Shown here: piece after piece, positions 10,507 through 20,613 of the stretch
How positions within the stretch are numbered: the first letter of the stretch is position 1
How the letters are laid out: each line of letters starts with the position of its first letter
NCBI GenBank assembly: GCA_902549495.1
Contig: CACCVU010000003.1
Span: forward strand, 1 to 58,847
Direction: 5' to 3'
DNA length: 58,847 nt
Source of the DNA: an uncultured Pelagibacteraceae bacterium
GTDB lineage: Bacteria > Pseudomonadota > Alphaproteobacteria > Pelagibacterales > Pelagibacteraceae
Position numbers and translations under genes: made by a program
Notes under the pieces: generated by a model
The model's input: the letters and a program-made list of their open reading frames with translations, nothing else
Databases searched by the model: none
Told to the model about the DNA's origin: nothing

Positions 10507-11322
10507 ATGAAAAAATTTATTGTTGAAACCTACTACACTTGTACTTTTAAAACTGTACATAAATTGGACGATCTAAATGATCAAGAACTATCCAAAATTG
10601 ATAGTCGTTCAGATGGAGATGTTCAAGTTATTGACGTCAAATTAAACAATAGGAAAACAAAAAAAATTGGAGATAAGAAAGATAGTAAAGATAAAAATTT
10701 CAAAATTAATAATCCAATAACAAATAATTTATCTAATAAGATGTCTGAAAGTAAGCAAATTAAAACAGAGAATTTAGCAGGGCTAAAAAATAAAAATAAT
10801 TTGAGATTTAGAATGCCAGATAGACGGAAAGGTTATATTCAAAAAGCTCAAATAGGAGATCATAAGGTATATCTGCATACAGGTGAATACGATGACGGAA
10901 AAATAGGTGAAATATTCATTGATACAAACAAAGAAGGTGAACTTGTGAAAGCTATGATGAATAACTTTGCAATTGCTATATCTTTAGGTTTGCAGTATGG
11001 GGTACCCTTAGAGGAATATGTAGATGCATTCATAGATACAAAATTTGAGCCCTCTGGAAATGTAGTAGGAAATGATAGAATTTTAAGCGCATCATCTATA
11101 CTTGATTATGTCTTTAGAGAATTAGCAATCTCGTATCTCGGTAAAGAAGAATTAGCTCACACACCTTCAATAGCAAGATCTAAAAATAATATAGAAAGTA
11201 CTGACGACAAGTTTTTAAAAATTGTAAAAAATATTACATCAAAAGGATTTGTAAGAAGTAATTATGAGGAAAAACTGGTTGATCTAACCGATGTTAGAAT
11301 AAATTTAAAAAGTAAAAATTAA
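10507..11322 (+). CDS. Stand-alone protein with class II ribonucleotide reductase (NrdJ) C-terminal TSCPD-type domain and a distinct N-terminal domain
   Basis: Residues ~98-221 ([106 protein letters not shown]) resemble the alphaproteobacterial NrdJ C-terminus; no catalytic domain. Confidence 0.75.
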   Translation: MKKFIVETYYTCTFKTVHKLDDLNDQELSKIDSRSDGDVQVIDVKLNNRKTKKIGDKKDSKDKNFKINNPITNNLSNKMSESKQIKTENLAGLKNKNNLRFRMPDRRKGYIQKAQIGDHKVYLHTGEYDDGKIGEIFIDTNKEGELVKAMMNNFAIAISLGLQYGVPLEEYVDAFIDTKFEPSGNVVGNDRILSASSILDYVFRELAISYLGKEELAHTPSIARSKNNIESTDDKFLKIVKNITSKGFVRSNYEEKLVDLTDVRINLKSKN

Positions 11323-13106
11323 TTTTTTTTTAAATCAATTTTGATTCCTAATTCTTTAAGTAGTTTATCTTCAACTTTTGATGGAGCCTTCATCATCAAA
11401 TCTTGGGCATTCTGATTCATTGGAAATAAAGTTATTTCTCTAATATTTTTTTGATTGGCTAGCAACATCACTATCCTGTCTATACCAGGAGCTATGCCTC
11501 CATGTGGAGGTGCGCCGTAGCTTAAAGCATTTATCATTCCACTAAATTTTTCGTCTACTTGATTTTTATCATAACCTGCTATTGAAAATAATTTATACAT
11601 TAGACTTGGTATATGGTTTCTTATAGCTCCCGACGATAACTCAACTCCATTACAAACAATGTCATATTGATAGGCTTTCATTTCTAAAGGTTTATTAAAG
11701 TTTAAATCTTTAATTTCGCCTTGAGGCATAGAAAATGGGTTATGACTAAAAACGATTTTTTTCGATATTTTGTCTAATTCAAACATAGGATAATCAACAA
11801 TCCAACAAAAAGCGAACTTATTTTCATCAATTAAGTTTAAGTCCTTTGCAATTTTATCTCTTGCTATTGATAAAATTTGTTCCACTTCATTTTCTTTACC
11901 ACAAGCTAAAAAAATACTATCTCCTACATTAGCGTTACAGTTCTGCATGAGTTGCTTAAGAGAATCTTCACTAAAGAATTTTCCAACCGGTCCTTTACCT
12001 AAAATTTTATTTTCTTTTACTAAAGTGAAATAAGCTAGGCCTGAGGCTCCTTGATCTTTTGCCCATTTGTCTATGCTATCAAAAAAACTTCTTGGTTTAT
12101 CTTTAGTATCTTTTGTTACTATGCATCTTACAACAGCCCCATTTTTTACTAATTTTTTAAATATCTCAAACTTTACATCAGCTCTAGTGAATAAAGGTGT
12201 AATATCTTGAATGATTAGAGGGTTTCTTAAGTCAGGCTTATCTGTCCCATATTTTTTCATTGTTTCTTTAAATGGTATTCGGGGAAACTTCTCTGAAATA
12301 ATCTTTTTTTCAGAAAATTGCTTAAATACATTAACCATTAATTTTTCAACTACTTGAAAAACATCCTCTTGCTCCACAAATGACATCTCTAAATCTAATT
12401 GGTAAAATTCTCCTGGACTTCTATCTGCTCTCGCGTCTTCATCTCTAAAACATGGAGCTATTTGAAAATATTTATCAAATCCAGAAACCATAATTAATTG
12501 TTTAAACTGTTGCGGTGCTTGGGGTAACGCATAAAATTTACCTGGACTTAATCTACTTGGTACTAGGAAATCCCTCGCACCCTCAGGACTTGAAGAGGTT
12601 AAAATAGGTGTTTGATATTCAAGAAACCCAAGTTTGAGCATTTCGTTTCTTATAAACGAAATAACTTTTGATCTTAAAATAATATTTTTGTGCATTTCAA
12701 AACGTCTTAGATCTAAAAATCTGTACTTGAGTCTTAATTCCTCTGGATATTCTTGCTCACCAAAAACTGGTATGGGTAACTCGTTTGCTTCTGAAAGTAT
12801 CTCGATTTCTCTAATACTTACTTCGATCTTTCCAGTTTTCAAATCTAAATTTTCAGTCCCTACAGATCTTTTAATTACTTTTCCTGAAATTTTTACCACA
12901 GACTCCGGGCGCGTTTTTTCTACTGTAGGAAAACACTTATCTTTATTTTCAATTACGCACTGAGTAACCCCATAATGATCTCTCAAATCAATAAATAATA
13001 AATTACCATGATCTCGTTTTCTGTGTATCCAGCCTGATAAAAAAATATTTTTACCAATATCTTTCTCACTTAATTCTGCGCATGTATGGGTTCTGAATTT
13101 ATTCAT
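11319..13106 (-). CDS. aspS: Aspartyl-tRNA synthetase
   Basis: [64 protein letters not shown]. Confidence 0.97.
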   Translation of the reverse strand: MNKFRTHTCAELSEKDIGKNIFLSGWIHRKRDHGNLLFIDLRDHYGVTQCVIENKDKCFPTVEKTRPESVVKISGKVIKRSVGTENLDLKTGKIEVSIREIEILSEANELPIPVFGEQEYPEELRLKYRFLDLRRFEMHKNIILRSKVISFIRNEMLKLGFLEYQTPILTSSSPEGARDFLVPSRLSPGKFYALPQAPQQFKQLIMVSGFDKYFQIAPCFRDEDARADRSPGEFYQLDLEMSFVEQEDVFQVVEKLMVNVFKQFSEKKIISEKFPRIPFKETMKKYGTDKPDLRNPLIIQDITPLFTRADVKFEIFKKLVKNGAVVRCIVTKDTKDKPRSFFDSIDKWAKDQGASGLAYFTLVKENKILGKGPVGKFFSEDSLKQLMQNCNANVGDSIFLACGKENEVEQILSIARDKIAKDLNLIDENKFAFCWIVDYPMFELDKISKKIVFSHNPFSMPQGEIKDLNFNKPLEMKAYQYDIVCNGVELSSGAIRNHIPSLMYKLFSIAGYDKNQVDEKFSGMINALSYGAPPHGGIAPGIDRIVMLLANQKNIREITLFPMNQNAQDLMMKAPSKVEDKLLKELGIKIDLKKN

Positions 13107-13783
13107 TATTTATTTATTACTTTTTTTATTAAATTAATATTTATAGATTTTCCAGATGATAATGATAATTCATCAACATCTTTTAAAAATTTGATCATTT
13201 TTTCATAAGATCTCTCAACGTTTTTAATTATGTAATCACATAATTTTGGATCAAGACTAACCTGCTTGTCCGAGAAAGACTTCATGATAATTACTCTTAA
13301 TAAATTGTCTGTAGGTAATTCAATGCCAATTGGCAAAAAACTATTAACTCTTGATTTTAAATCATTAGTTTGAAATTGAAACTCCCTTAGTGGCTTTAAA
13401 CTATTAATTAATATATATTTTTCTAGTTGTTTTGATTGATTCAATAATGAGTATAGTATTTTATGGTCGATATCATTTTCAAAGTCATCAATTATAATGC
13501 ATTCGAAATTATCTAAAATAGATATTACAGTATTATCAATATCCTTTGATAATAATAGTTTTACACTTTTAATTTTTTTTTCTAAAATATTTGCTAAGTG
13601 AGTTTTTCCCGATCCGGATGCCCCAAAAACATTCAGCCATTTACTGGGCCAATTAGGCCAACTTTCAATTAATTTATATGCAGAAAAATTATTACTAGAA
13701 ACAAAAAAATCTTGTTTATAATACTCTGTTTTGAAAGGAAATTTGAAAATTAATTGACTCATCAAATAATTTTTAAACTCCAT
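13106..13783 (-). CDS. hda: Hda/DnaA-like AAA+ regulatory protein
   Basis: Walker A FGASGSGKTHLANIL, Walker B ECIIIDDFE, N-terminal QLIFKF clamp-binding-like motif; between aspS and purM cluster. Confidence 0.8.
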   Translation of the reverse strand: MEFKNYLMSQLIFKFPFKTEYYKQDFFVSSNNFSAYKLIESWPNWPSKWLNVFGASGSGKTHLANILEKKIKSVKLLLSKDIDNTVISILDNFECIIIDDFENDIDHKILYSLLNQSKQLEKYILINSLKPLREFQFQTNDLKSRVNSFLPIGIELPTDNLLRVIIMKSFSDKQVSLDPKLCDYIIKNVERSYEKMIKFLKDVDELSLSSGKSININLIKKVINK

Positions 13784-14811
13784 TGGTCATTTTTAAGTTC
13801 TAATAAAATATTTTGTCCTTTTAATTGGTCTATAATTTTATTTATCTTTCCTAGGTACTTTATTTTTAAAAACACATATTTTCTATTGATTTCTAAGAAA
13901 TATAAATTTTCAATAAGATCAATTTTTTTAATTCTTCTATCTAATTCGACTAAATTATTTTTTTTGTCCACAAAAAATTTTATATTTATAAAAGAAGGAG
14001 TTCTTATATCGATTAAATTTTGTGATTTAACCAAATTTGTAATCTCTCTTTTTGCTTTAATAATAATATCATCATAAAAATTTATCTTTTTTTCTCCTGT
14101 ATTTTTAAAAGAAAAACTTTTATTTATACTTTTTCCCATAATATTTGTTTTAATAAAAATTTTATTTTTTCCTGAATTATTTTCTTCTATAATTATTAAT
14201 GCAAAATTTTTTTTAGAATATTCTATAAAGATATTTTTTAATTCAAGCTCAATCAAATTATCTTTATGATAATTAATATTTTGAAGAATTTCAATTTTTT
14301 CTATGGGTAAGATAAATTCTATAAGCTCACTATCGTTTATCTCGTTCCACTTCTCGTAGAAATAATTTTGATTATATACATAAAGTTCATCATTTTTTTT
14401 ATGTATTGGCAAAAAATATATTTCGTATTGATCTATATCAGAGTAAGAGATCTCAAAATTGTAAAATAGATTATGCACTTTTTCTTTATCAAAAAAAATG
14501 TTATATTTTTTCTTAAGTTTATTAGTCATTCGATCTTCGGTTGTCTCGGTAATTTGATAATAAGAGACCAAATCTTTTATTTCATTTGATTTTAAGTTTT
14601 TAAGTTTATTTTTGTCTTTATCTAATAAAACTTTATTCATCATCTCATTAAACCCTTTTTTAATTGCTTCATTTACAAAATATTGATTATTCACAGAAAG
14701 ATTGCCAGAAATTTCAATATTATTAACATTAAACAATGTGCTTTCTGACAAAACATTTCCAGTTTTGAGAAAAATAACTAGAATAAAAATTAAATATTTA
14801 AAACTTGTCAT
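13762..14811 (-). CDS. DUF2066-like exported protein
   Basis: Signal peptide; position next to hda and divergent purM matches the alphaproteobacterial DUF2066 context; similarity judged by eye. Confidence 0.55.
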   Translation of the reverse strand: MTSFKYLIFILVIFLKTGNVLSESTLFNVNNIEISGNLSVNNQYFVNEAIKKGFNEMMNKVLLDKDKNKLKNLKSNEIKDLVSYYQITETTEDRMTNKLKKKYNIFFDKEKVHNLFYNFEISYSDIDQYEIYFLPIHKKNDELYVYNQNYFYEKWNEINDSELIEFILPIEKIEILQNINYHKDNLIELELKNIFIEYSKKNFALIIIEENNSGKNKIFIKTNIMGKSINKSFSFKNTGEKKINFYDDIIIKAKREITNLVKSQNLIDIRTPSFINIKFFVDKKNNLVELDRRIKKIDLIENLYFLEINRKYVFLKIKYLGKINKIIDQLKGQNILLELKNDQWSLKII

Positions 14812-14834
14812 AAAAAATAAATATCATTTTATTA

Positions 14835-15863
14835 ATGAAAAAAATGCAAAATAGTTACAAAAAAAGTGGTGTTAATATTTCATTAGCTAATAAATTTGTT
14901 AATCATATTAATAAATTATCTAAAAAACCTGGCAAAAAAACGAAAAATTCAATTTATAAAGACAATATTGGAGCCTTTGGATCTTTATTCGACATCAGCG
15001 ATATTAAAATAAAAGATCCAGTAATTGTCTCTTGTACTGACGGTGTTGGTACAAAATTGGATTTAGCAAATAAATATAAAAAATATGACACTATTGGAAT
15101 TGATCTTGTGGCTATGTGTGTAAATGATTTAATTGTTCAAGGAGCAAAACCATTATTTTTTTTAGATTATATCGCAATTGGAAAATTAAAATTAAATAAA
15201 ACAAAAAAGATTTTGAAAGGCATTTTAACAGGATGCAAATTATCTAAATGTGATTTAATCGGTGGCGAAACAGCTGAAATGCCAGGGATATATAAAAATA
15301 ACGACTTTGATTTAGCCGGTTTTAGCGTTGGTATAGTTTCCAAAAGAAAGATTTTAAGTAAAAAAAAAGTAAATGTCCAAGATATAATTTTAGCAATTCC
15401 ATCTAGTGGCATACATTCAAATGGATATTCCTTGGTTAGAACAATTTTAAAAAAAAATAAAATATCGAATAAAATAAAAAATGAATTACTAAAACCTACA
15501 AAAATTTATTCATCAGAAATCTTAAAACTAGTAAAAAAAAATTATATAAATGCATGTGCACATATTACAGGTGGTGGTCTTATAGAAAATTTACTTAGAT
15601 CTGTTCCAGATAAGCTTTCAATAAAAATTGATTTATCTAAAATCAAAGTAAATGAGATTTTTAAGTGGATTAAAAGTAAGAATATTTCTGAGAAAGAAAT
15701 GCTTAAGACTTTTAATTGTGGAGTTGGATTCTGTTTAATTGTTCCAAAAAAAAATGTAAAAAAAATAAGCAAATTCTTTCCAAAGAAATATTTGCCTTAT
15801 GAAATAGGTGAAATTACTAATAGTTCAAAAAAAATAAATTTATTAAACTCTATAAAATGGTAA
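14835..15863 (+). CDS. purM: Phosphoribosylformylglycinamidine cyclo-ligase
   Basis: SCTDGVGTKLDLA, VAMCVNDLIVQGAKPLFFLDYIA, GGETAEMPGIY, GIHSNGYSLVR. Confidence 0.96.
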   Translation: MKKMQNSYKKSGVNISLANKFVNHINKLSKKPGKKTKNSIYKDNIGAFGSLFDISDIKIKDPVIVSCTDGVGTKLDLANKYKKYDTIGIDLVAMCVNDLIVQGAKPLFFLDYIAIGKLKLNKTKKILKGILTGCKLSKCDLIGGETAEMPGIYKNNDFDLAGFSVGIVSKRKILSKKKVNVQDIILAIPSSGIHSNGYSLVRTILKKNKISNKIKNELLKPTKIYSSEILKLVKKNYINACAHITGGGLIENLLRSVPDKLSIKIDLSKIKVNEIFKWIKSKNISEKEMLKTFNCGVGFCLIVPKKNVKKISKFFPKKYLPYEIGEITNSSKKINLLNSIKW

Positions 15864-16423
15864 AAAAAAATGCTTGTGTCTTTATTTCTGGCGAGGGGTC
15901 AAACTTAAAAAATCTTTTAAAAAGGTCTAGAGATTATAATTTTCCGATTTCTATTAAATTAGTTGTTTCAAATAATCCTGAAGCAAAAGGGTTAAATTTT
16001 GCAAAAAAATACTCTATTCCTTGCCTAATTGTTAATACAAGTTTTAGATTTTTTGAAACCGGTGTTTTAAATTATTTAAAGAAATATAGAATAAACATTA
16101 TATGTCTAGCGGGCTATATGAAAGTAATTTCAAAAAAATTTTTGAAATCATTTAATAATCAAGTAATTAATATTCACCCTTCTCTTTTACCGAAATTTAA
16201 GGGATTAAATACTTTTAAAAGAATTTTGGATAAAAAAGAAATTAAGACTGGTTGTACAGTGCATTTTGTAAATGAAAAACTTGATGGAGGAAGAATTATT
16301 GCTCAAAAAAGTTTTTACATTACGATAAATTCTAATGTATCAGACTTAAAGAAAAGAACTCAAGTTCTTGAGCATATTGCATACCCTGAGGCGATTATAA
16401 AAATTTTTAGAGCTAATTATTAA
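15857..16423 (+). CDS. purN: Phosphoribosylglycinamide formyltransferase
   Basis: FISGEGSNLKNLL, LAGYMKVIS, NIHPSLLPKFKGLNT; overlaps purM. Confidence 0.95.
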   Translation: MVKKNACVFISGEGSNLKNLLKRSRDYNFPISIKLVVSNNPEAKGLNFAKKYSIPCLIVNTSFRFFETGVLNYLKKYRINIICLAGYMKVISKKFLKSFNNQVINIHPSLLPKFKGLNTFKRILDKKEIKTGCTVHFVNEKLDGGRIIAQKSFYITINSNVSDLKKRTQVLEHIAYPEAIIKIFRANY

Positions 16424-16835
16424 AGAAAAAATTAATCTCTTTTTTGGCATTTTCTAAAGAGTCAGATCCATGCACTGAGTTTTTATCAATTGAAATGCCA
16501 TATAATTTTCTTATAGTATCTTCGTCTGCATCTTTTGGATCAGTTGCCCCCATAATTTTCCTATTTTTTGATATTGCATCTTTGCCTTCAAGTATCATAA
16601 CAACAATAGGGCCCGAGGAAAGATAATTACACAAATCATTATAAAATGGCTTAGACTGATGAACTTTGTAAAATTCAGCCGCTTCCTCTTTAGAAATACT
16701 AATTTTTTTATTATCTTTTATTCTGAGATCATTTTTAACAAATATTGATTTTATTTGATCAATAAGATTTCTTTCAACTGCATCAGGTTTAATTATCGAT
16801 AAAGTTTGTTCAACATTATTCATAATTTTCCTCAA
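16413..16835 (-). CDS. ndk: Nucleoside diphosphate kinase
   Basis: QTLSIIKPDAVERN, IMGATDPKDADEDTIRKLYG, NSVHGSDSLENAKKEI. True start probably MNNVEQ (16823). Confidence 0.95.
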   Translation of the reverse strand: MRKIMNNVEQTLSIIKPDAVERNLIDQIKSIFVKNDLRIKDNKKISISKEEAAEFYKVHQSKPFYNDLCNYLSSGPIVVMILEGKDAISKNRKIMGATDPKDADEDTIRKLYGISIDKNSVHGSDSLENAKKEINFFFNN

Positions 16836-18270
16836 CTAACTTATTCAATAATCTTACTCCAAAACCTGTCGCTCCACTTGAGTTTAAAGCGCCTCCATAT
16901 TTTGAAAAAGCCATTCCTGCAATATCAAGATGCGCCCATGGTGTTTTATTCAAAATAAATCTTTGTAAAAACTGAGCAGCGGTAGTAGAACCGGCACCAC
17001 CTACATAATTTATATTTTGAACATCAGCATTTTTTGAATTCATTAGTTTGTCATAATTTTTATGCAAAGGCATCCTCCACACTTTCTCCTCTACTTTTTC
17101 TCCTGCATCAAATATTTGATCTGATAATTTATCATCATTAGAAAATAGTCCTGCGTATTCCGAACCTAAACAAACAATTATTGCGCCGGTTAAGGTAGCC
17201 AAATCTACAATAAATTTTGGTTTAAATTTTTTTTCAGTAAATGTTAAAGCGTCTGCTAAAACAAGGCGTCCTTCTGCATCGGTGTTTAAAACTTCTATAG
17301 TCTTGCCGCTATATGATTTTACAATATCTCCTGGTCTCTGAGCATTTCCGCTGACCATATTTTCAACTAATCCAACAACACCAACTGCATTTATTTTTGC
17401 TTTTCTTAATGCTAAATTTTTCATTAAACCTACGACTGTGGCTGAGCCAGCCATGTCATAAGTCATGTCTTCCATAAATCGGGCAGGTTTTAACGAGTAG
17501 CCTCCTGTATCAAAACATACACCTTTTCCTACAAATGCTAAAGGTTTAGAATTATTCTTTGCCCCTTTCCACTCCATTGTAACTAAATATGATCCTCTTA
17601 TGCTCCCTTGACCAACTCCAAGTAGAGCGTGCATACCAAGTTTTTTTAGTTTTCTTTGATCATAAACGGTAATTTTTAAACCATCTTTTTTAAGAGAATA
17701 TATTCTCTTAGCGTATTCATCAGGATGCAAGACATTTCCAGGTTCAGAAACTAAATCTCTTGCATAAAAAGTTCCTTCTTCTAAAGCTTTAAATTTTAAT
17801 CTTGTCTGTGCTGAAGGAATATTTTTTTTTCCAATTACATTTATAGAAATATTTATATTTTCTTTTTTTGTTTTGTATTTTTTAAACGAGTAGGATTTTA
17901 GTTTTAAACCATGAAGAAAATGACTTATAAAATTCTCATTTTTAATTTCTAAGCTATCAGAAATTAAAAAATATTCGCTGCTTTTTCCGTAGTTTATACG
18001 ACCATAAAATTCAGCACCCAAACTCTCTATTTCTGAAGACTTTGATTTTTTTTTTATTGAAACCAAAACTATCTTTTTTTTAGAGCTTAACTCAAAAACT
18101 AATAAATTTTTTTTCAAATCGCTAGCTTTGAGCAAATCATTTACATATAAAAACTCGTGATTGGAAAGATGTCTTTTTAATTTGTTGATATTAAAATTAT
18201 CGTCAGTAAATAAAACTATATTAGATGACGGCTTGTTTTTTGTTTTTAAATATTGAATTTTTAAAGACAT
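16816..18270 (-). CDS. pepA: Leucyl aminopeptidase (M17)
   Basis: GKGVCFDTGGYSLKPA, NTDAEGRLVLADALT, VDLATLTGA. Confidence 0.95.
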   Translation of the reverse strand: MSLKIQYLKTKNKPSSNIVLFTDDNFNINKLKRHLSNHEFLYVNDLLKASDLKKNLLVFELSSKKKIVLVSIKKKSKSSEIESLGAEFYGRINYGKSSEYFLISDSLEIKNENFISHFLHGLKLKSYSFKKYKTKKENINISINVIGKKNIPSAQTRLKFKALEEGTFYARDLVSEPGNVLHPDEYAKRIYSLKKDGLKITVYDQRKLKKLGMHALLGVGQGSIRGSYLVTMEWKGAKNNSKPLAFVGKGVCFDTGGYSLKPARFMEDMTYDMAGSATVVGLMKNLALRKAKINAVGVVGLVENMVSGNAQRPGDIVKSYSGKTIEVLNTDAEGRLVLADALTFTEKKFKPKFIVDLATLTGAIIVCLGSEYAGLFSNDDKLSDQIFDAGEKVEEKVWRMPLHKNYDKLMNSKNADVQNINYVGGAGSTTAAQFLQRFILNKTPWAHLDIAGMAFSKYGGALNSSGATGFGVRLLNKLVEENYE

Positions 18271-18403
18271 AAATTTTTATTAAAGACCTATTGTGTCAGT
18301 GATATAAGTCCAAATATACAAGTTTTCAATGGATATTTAGTCATAGTTAAACCATTAGTTGAATTTATTTAATGGATGCACTATTTATATACGATATAAG
18401 CCT

Positions 18404-19528
18404 ATGCTTCAAAACAAAATTTATCTTAACTATCTTATTCAAATTTGTAAAACATTTCTCATAATTTTGTTTGGGCTATCTATTATTGCTCTTACAGTTA
18501 GAGCTGTAAATTTCTTAGATCTTATTGTCGAGAGTGGATATGACGTTCCAACTTACTTTAAATATTCGATACTAAATTTATTTGGTATAGCGCCTAAGTT
18601 TATTCCGCTTTCTTTTTTATTATCACTAATAATTTTTATATTAAAACACAAACAAAATAGTGAATTTGTAATATTGTGGACATCTGGTGTAAAAAAAATT
18701 CACTTAGTAAATTTATTTTTTGTTGCGTCCACAGTCATACTAACAATATACCTTGTATTCACTACATTTATCACTCCATTAGCTTTAAACAAATCTAGAT
18801 TACTTCTTAGTAATGAAAGTTTTGGTTCCTTTGTCCCAACTGTAAGAACACAACAATTTAGCGACTCTTTTAAAGGGTTTACATTTATTGTTGAAAAAAA
18901 AATCAATAATGAATTAAAGAATATTTTTTTACATGATAAAGGTAACAATTTAAAAAATTTATCCTCGAATACATCAAAAATAACTTCGACCACAATTTTA
19001 GCTGAAAGTGGAATTGCAAATGAAAAGATGTTAGTGATGTTTAATGGTCAAATCATCAGTACTAAAGAAAATTTCGAAAATGAAATTATAAGATTTGAAC
19101 AGCTAAATATTGATTTAAGCTCTTTAAGTAATACAACGATAAAGAAACCCAAAATACAAGAGACTGGCACAATTACATTAGCGAGATGTTTATTTAATGA
19201 GAGTTTAAATCAAACTGATTTTTGTAACGAGGATTTCAAAAAAGAAATTCTGTCTACGTTGAATAGACGAATTGTCATTCCGTTATACATTCCAGTACTA
19301 TCATTGATATGTTCTTTACTTTTAATAAAATCAAAAAAACATTTTTTTCAAAATTTAAGTGTATTTTCTTATAGTTTTATAATTCTATTATTTACTGAGC
19401 TAGCAGTGAGATATACAGGAATAAATTCTTTAATACTTTATATTTTTGTATTGATGCCATTTTCTTTATTGTTCTTGTTATATACTTTTTTAATATACAA
19501 ATTCTCAAATGAAACTGTAAAAATATGA
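18404..19528 (+). CDS. lptF: LPS export ABC transporter permease LptF
   Basis: LptF/LptG-type permease with N- and C-terminal TM blocks, directly upstream of second paralog and lptD. Start corrected to ATG 18404 (ORF track start 18359). Confidence 0.85.
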   Translation: MLQNKIYLNYLIQICKTFLIILFGLSIIALTVRAVNFLDLIVESGYDVPTYFKYSILNLFGIAPKFIPLSFLLSLIIFILKHKQNSEFVILWTSGVKKIHLVNLFFVASTVILTIYLVFTTFITPLALNKSRLLLSNESFGSFVPTVRTQQFSDSFKGFTFIVEKKINNELKNIFLHDKGNNLKNLSSNTSKITSTTILAESGIANEKMLVMFNGQIISTKENFENEIIRFEQLNIDLSSLSNTTIKKPKIQETGTITLARCLFNESLNQTDFCNEDFKKEILSTLNRRIVIPLYIPVLSLICSLLLIKSKKHFFQNLSVFSYSFIILLFTELAVRYTGINSLILYIFVLMPFSLLFLLYTFLIYKFSNETVKI

Positions 19529-20613
19529 ATAAAATTTTCTTAAATTATCTTTTAAAGAATTTTTTAAAAACATTTTTAATTTTTGTTTTCGTATTTTATT
19601 GTTTTGGAGTGATACTTACTTTATTTGAAGAAATAGAATTTTTTAAAAATATGGAAGTAAGTATATTTATTCCTCTTATGCTTACAAGTATTTTTATTCC
19701 AAGTATGATTGTTAAAATTTTACCATTTATCATTTTCCTTTCAAGCATGTGGTTTATGATGAGAATAAGAAATAATCGTGATTTATTAACATTAAAAGTT
19801 TTTGGTTTTTCAAATTTAAAAATTTTTCTGGTACTAGCAATTACATCTTTTTTAATAGGATGTTTAATTTTGCTTTTTGTGAATCCGATCACATCTTCGA
19901 TGTCAAAATTCTACGAAAAAACAAAATCAGATTATTCTAGAGATATTGACCATTTAGTAACATTTAATAAGAATGGTCTCTGGATCAAAGAAAATTTAAA
20001 ATCTGGCCAGAGAATAATAACAGCTGCAAAACCAGAAGGTCAAAATTTGATAGACTTAACTATTTTTCATATTAATGAAAATTCAATCTTGGAGGAGAAA
20101 ATAATTTCAAAAGAAGCGAATATTGAAAGTAATACATGGATTTTAAAAGATGTTGTAATCTTTAATCCAGTTAAAGGTGTATTAGAAAAGAGGATTTTTG
20201 AGGAATATCGAATAGTCTCAATTTATAATTTCGAAAAGATAAATAGTTTGTTTAAAAATTTCGATACAATGTCTTTCATAGATTTAATAATTAACTATAA
20301 GCGATTACTAAATAATGGCTATAACAAGCCTTTCTTAAACCAAAGTTTGCATAGTATGTTATCTATGCCATTTTTCTTGTTTTTAATGACAAGTTTAGCG
20401 GCCATACTCACAATGAATACCCTTAAAAGGTCTGATAATATTAAATATATCATTATAGGTCTTCTGGTATGTGTTGTTATATTTTATTTTAAAGATCTTT
20501 CATTAGCGCTTGGACAAACAAATAGGATACCACTTATATTATCTGTATGGGCACCAGTTATAGCTTTATCATTTTTCACTGCAATAGGAGTAATTCAAAT
20601 TAATGAAAAATAG
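19525..20613 (+). CDS. lptG: LPS export ABC transporter permease LptG
   Basis: YjgP/YjgQ-type permease, translationally coupled to lptF and lptD. Confidence 0.87.
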   Translation: MNKIFLNYLLKNFLKTFLIFVFVFYCFGVILTLFEEIEFFKNMEVSIFIPLMLTSIFIPSMIVKILPFIIFLSSMWFMMRIRNNRDLLTLKVFGFSNLKIFLVLAITSFLIGCLILLFVNPITSSMSKFYEKTKSDYSRDIDHLVTFNKNGLWIKENLKSGQRIITAAKPEGQNLIDLTIFHINENSILEEKIISKEANIESNTWILKDVVIFNPVKGVLEKRIFEEYRIVSIYNFEKINSLFKNFDTMSFIDLIINYKRLLNNGYNKPFLNQSLHSMLSMPFFLFLMTSLAAILTMNTLKRSDNIKYIIIGLLVCVVIFYFKDLSLALGQTNRIPLILSVWAPVIALSFFTAIGVIQINEK

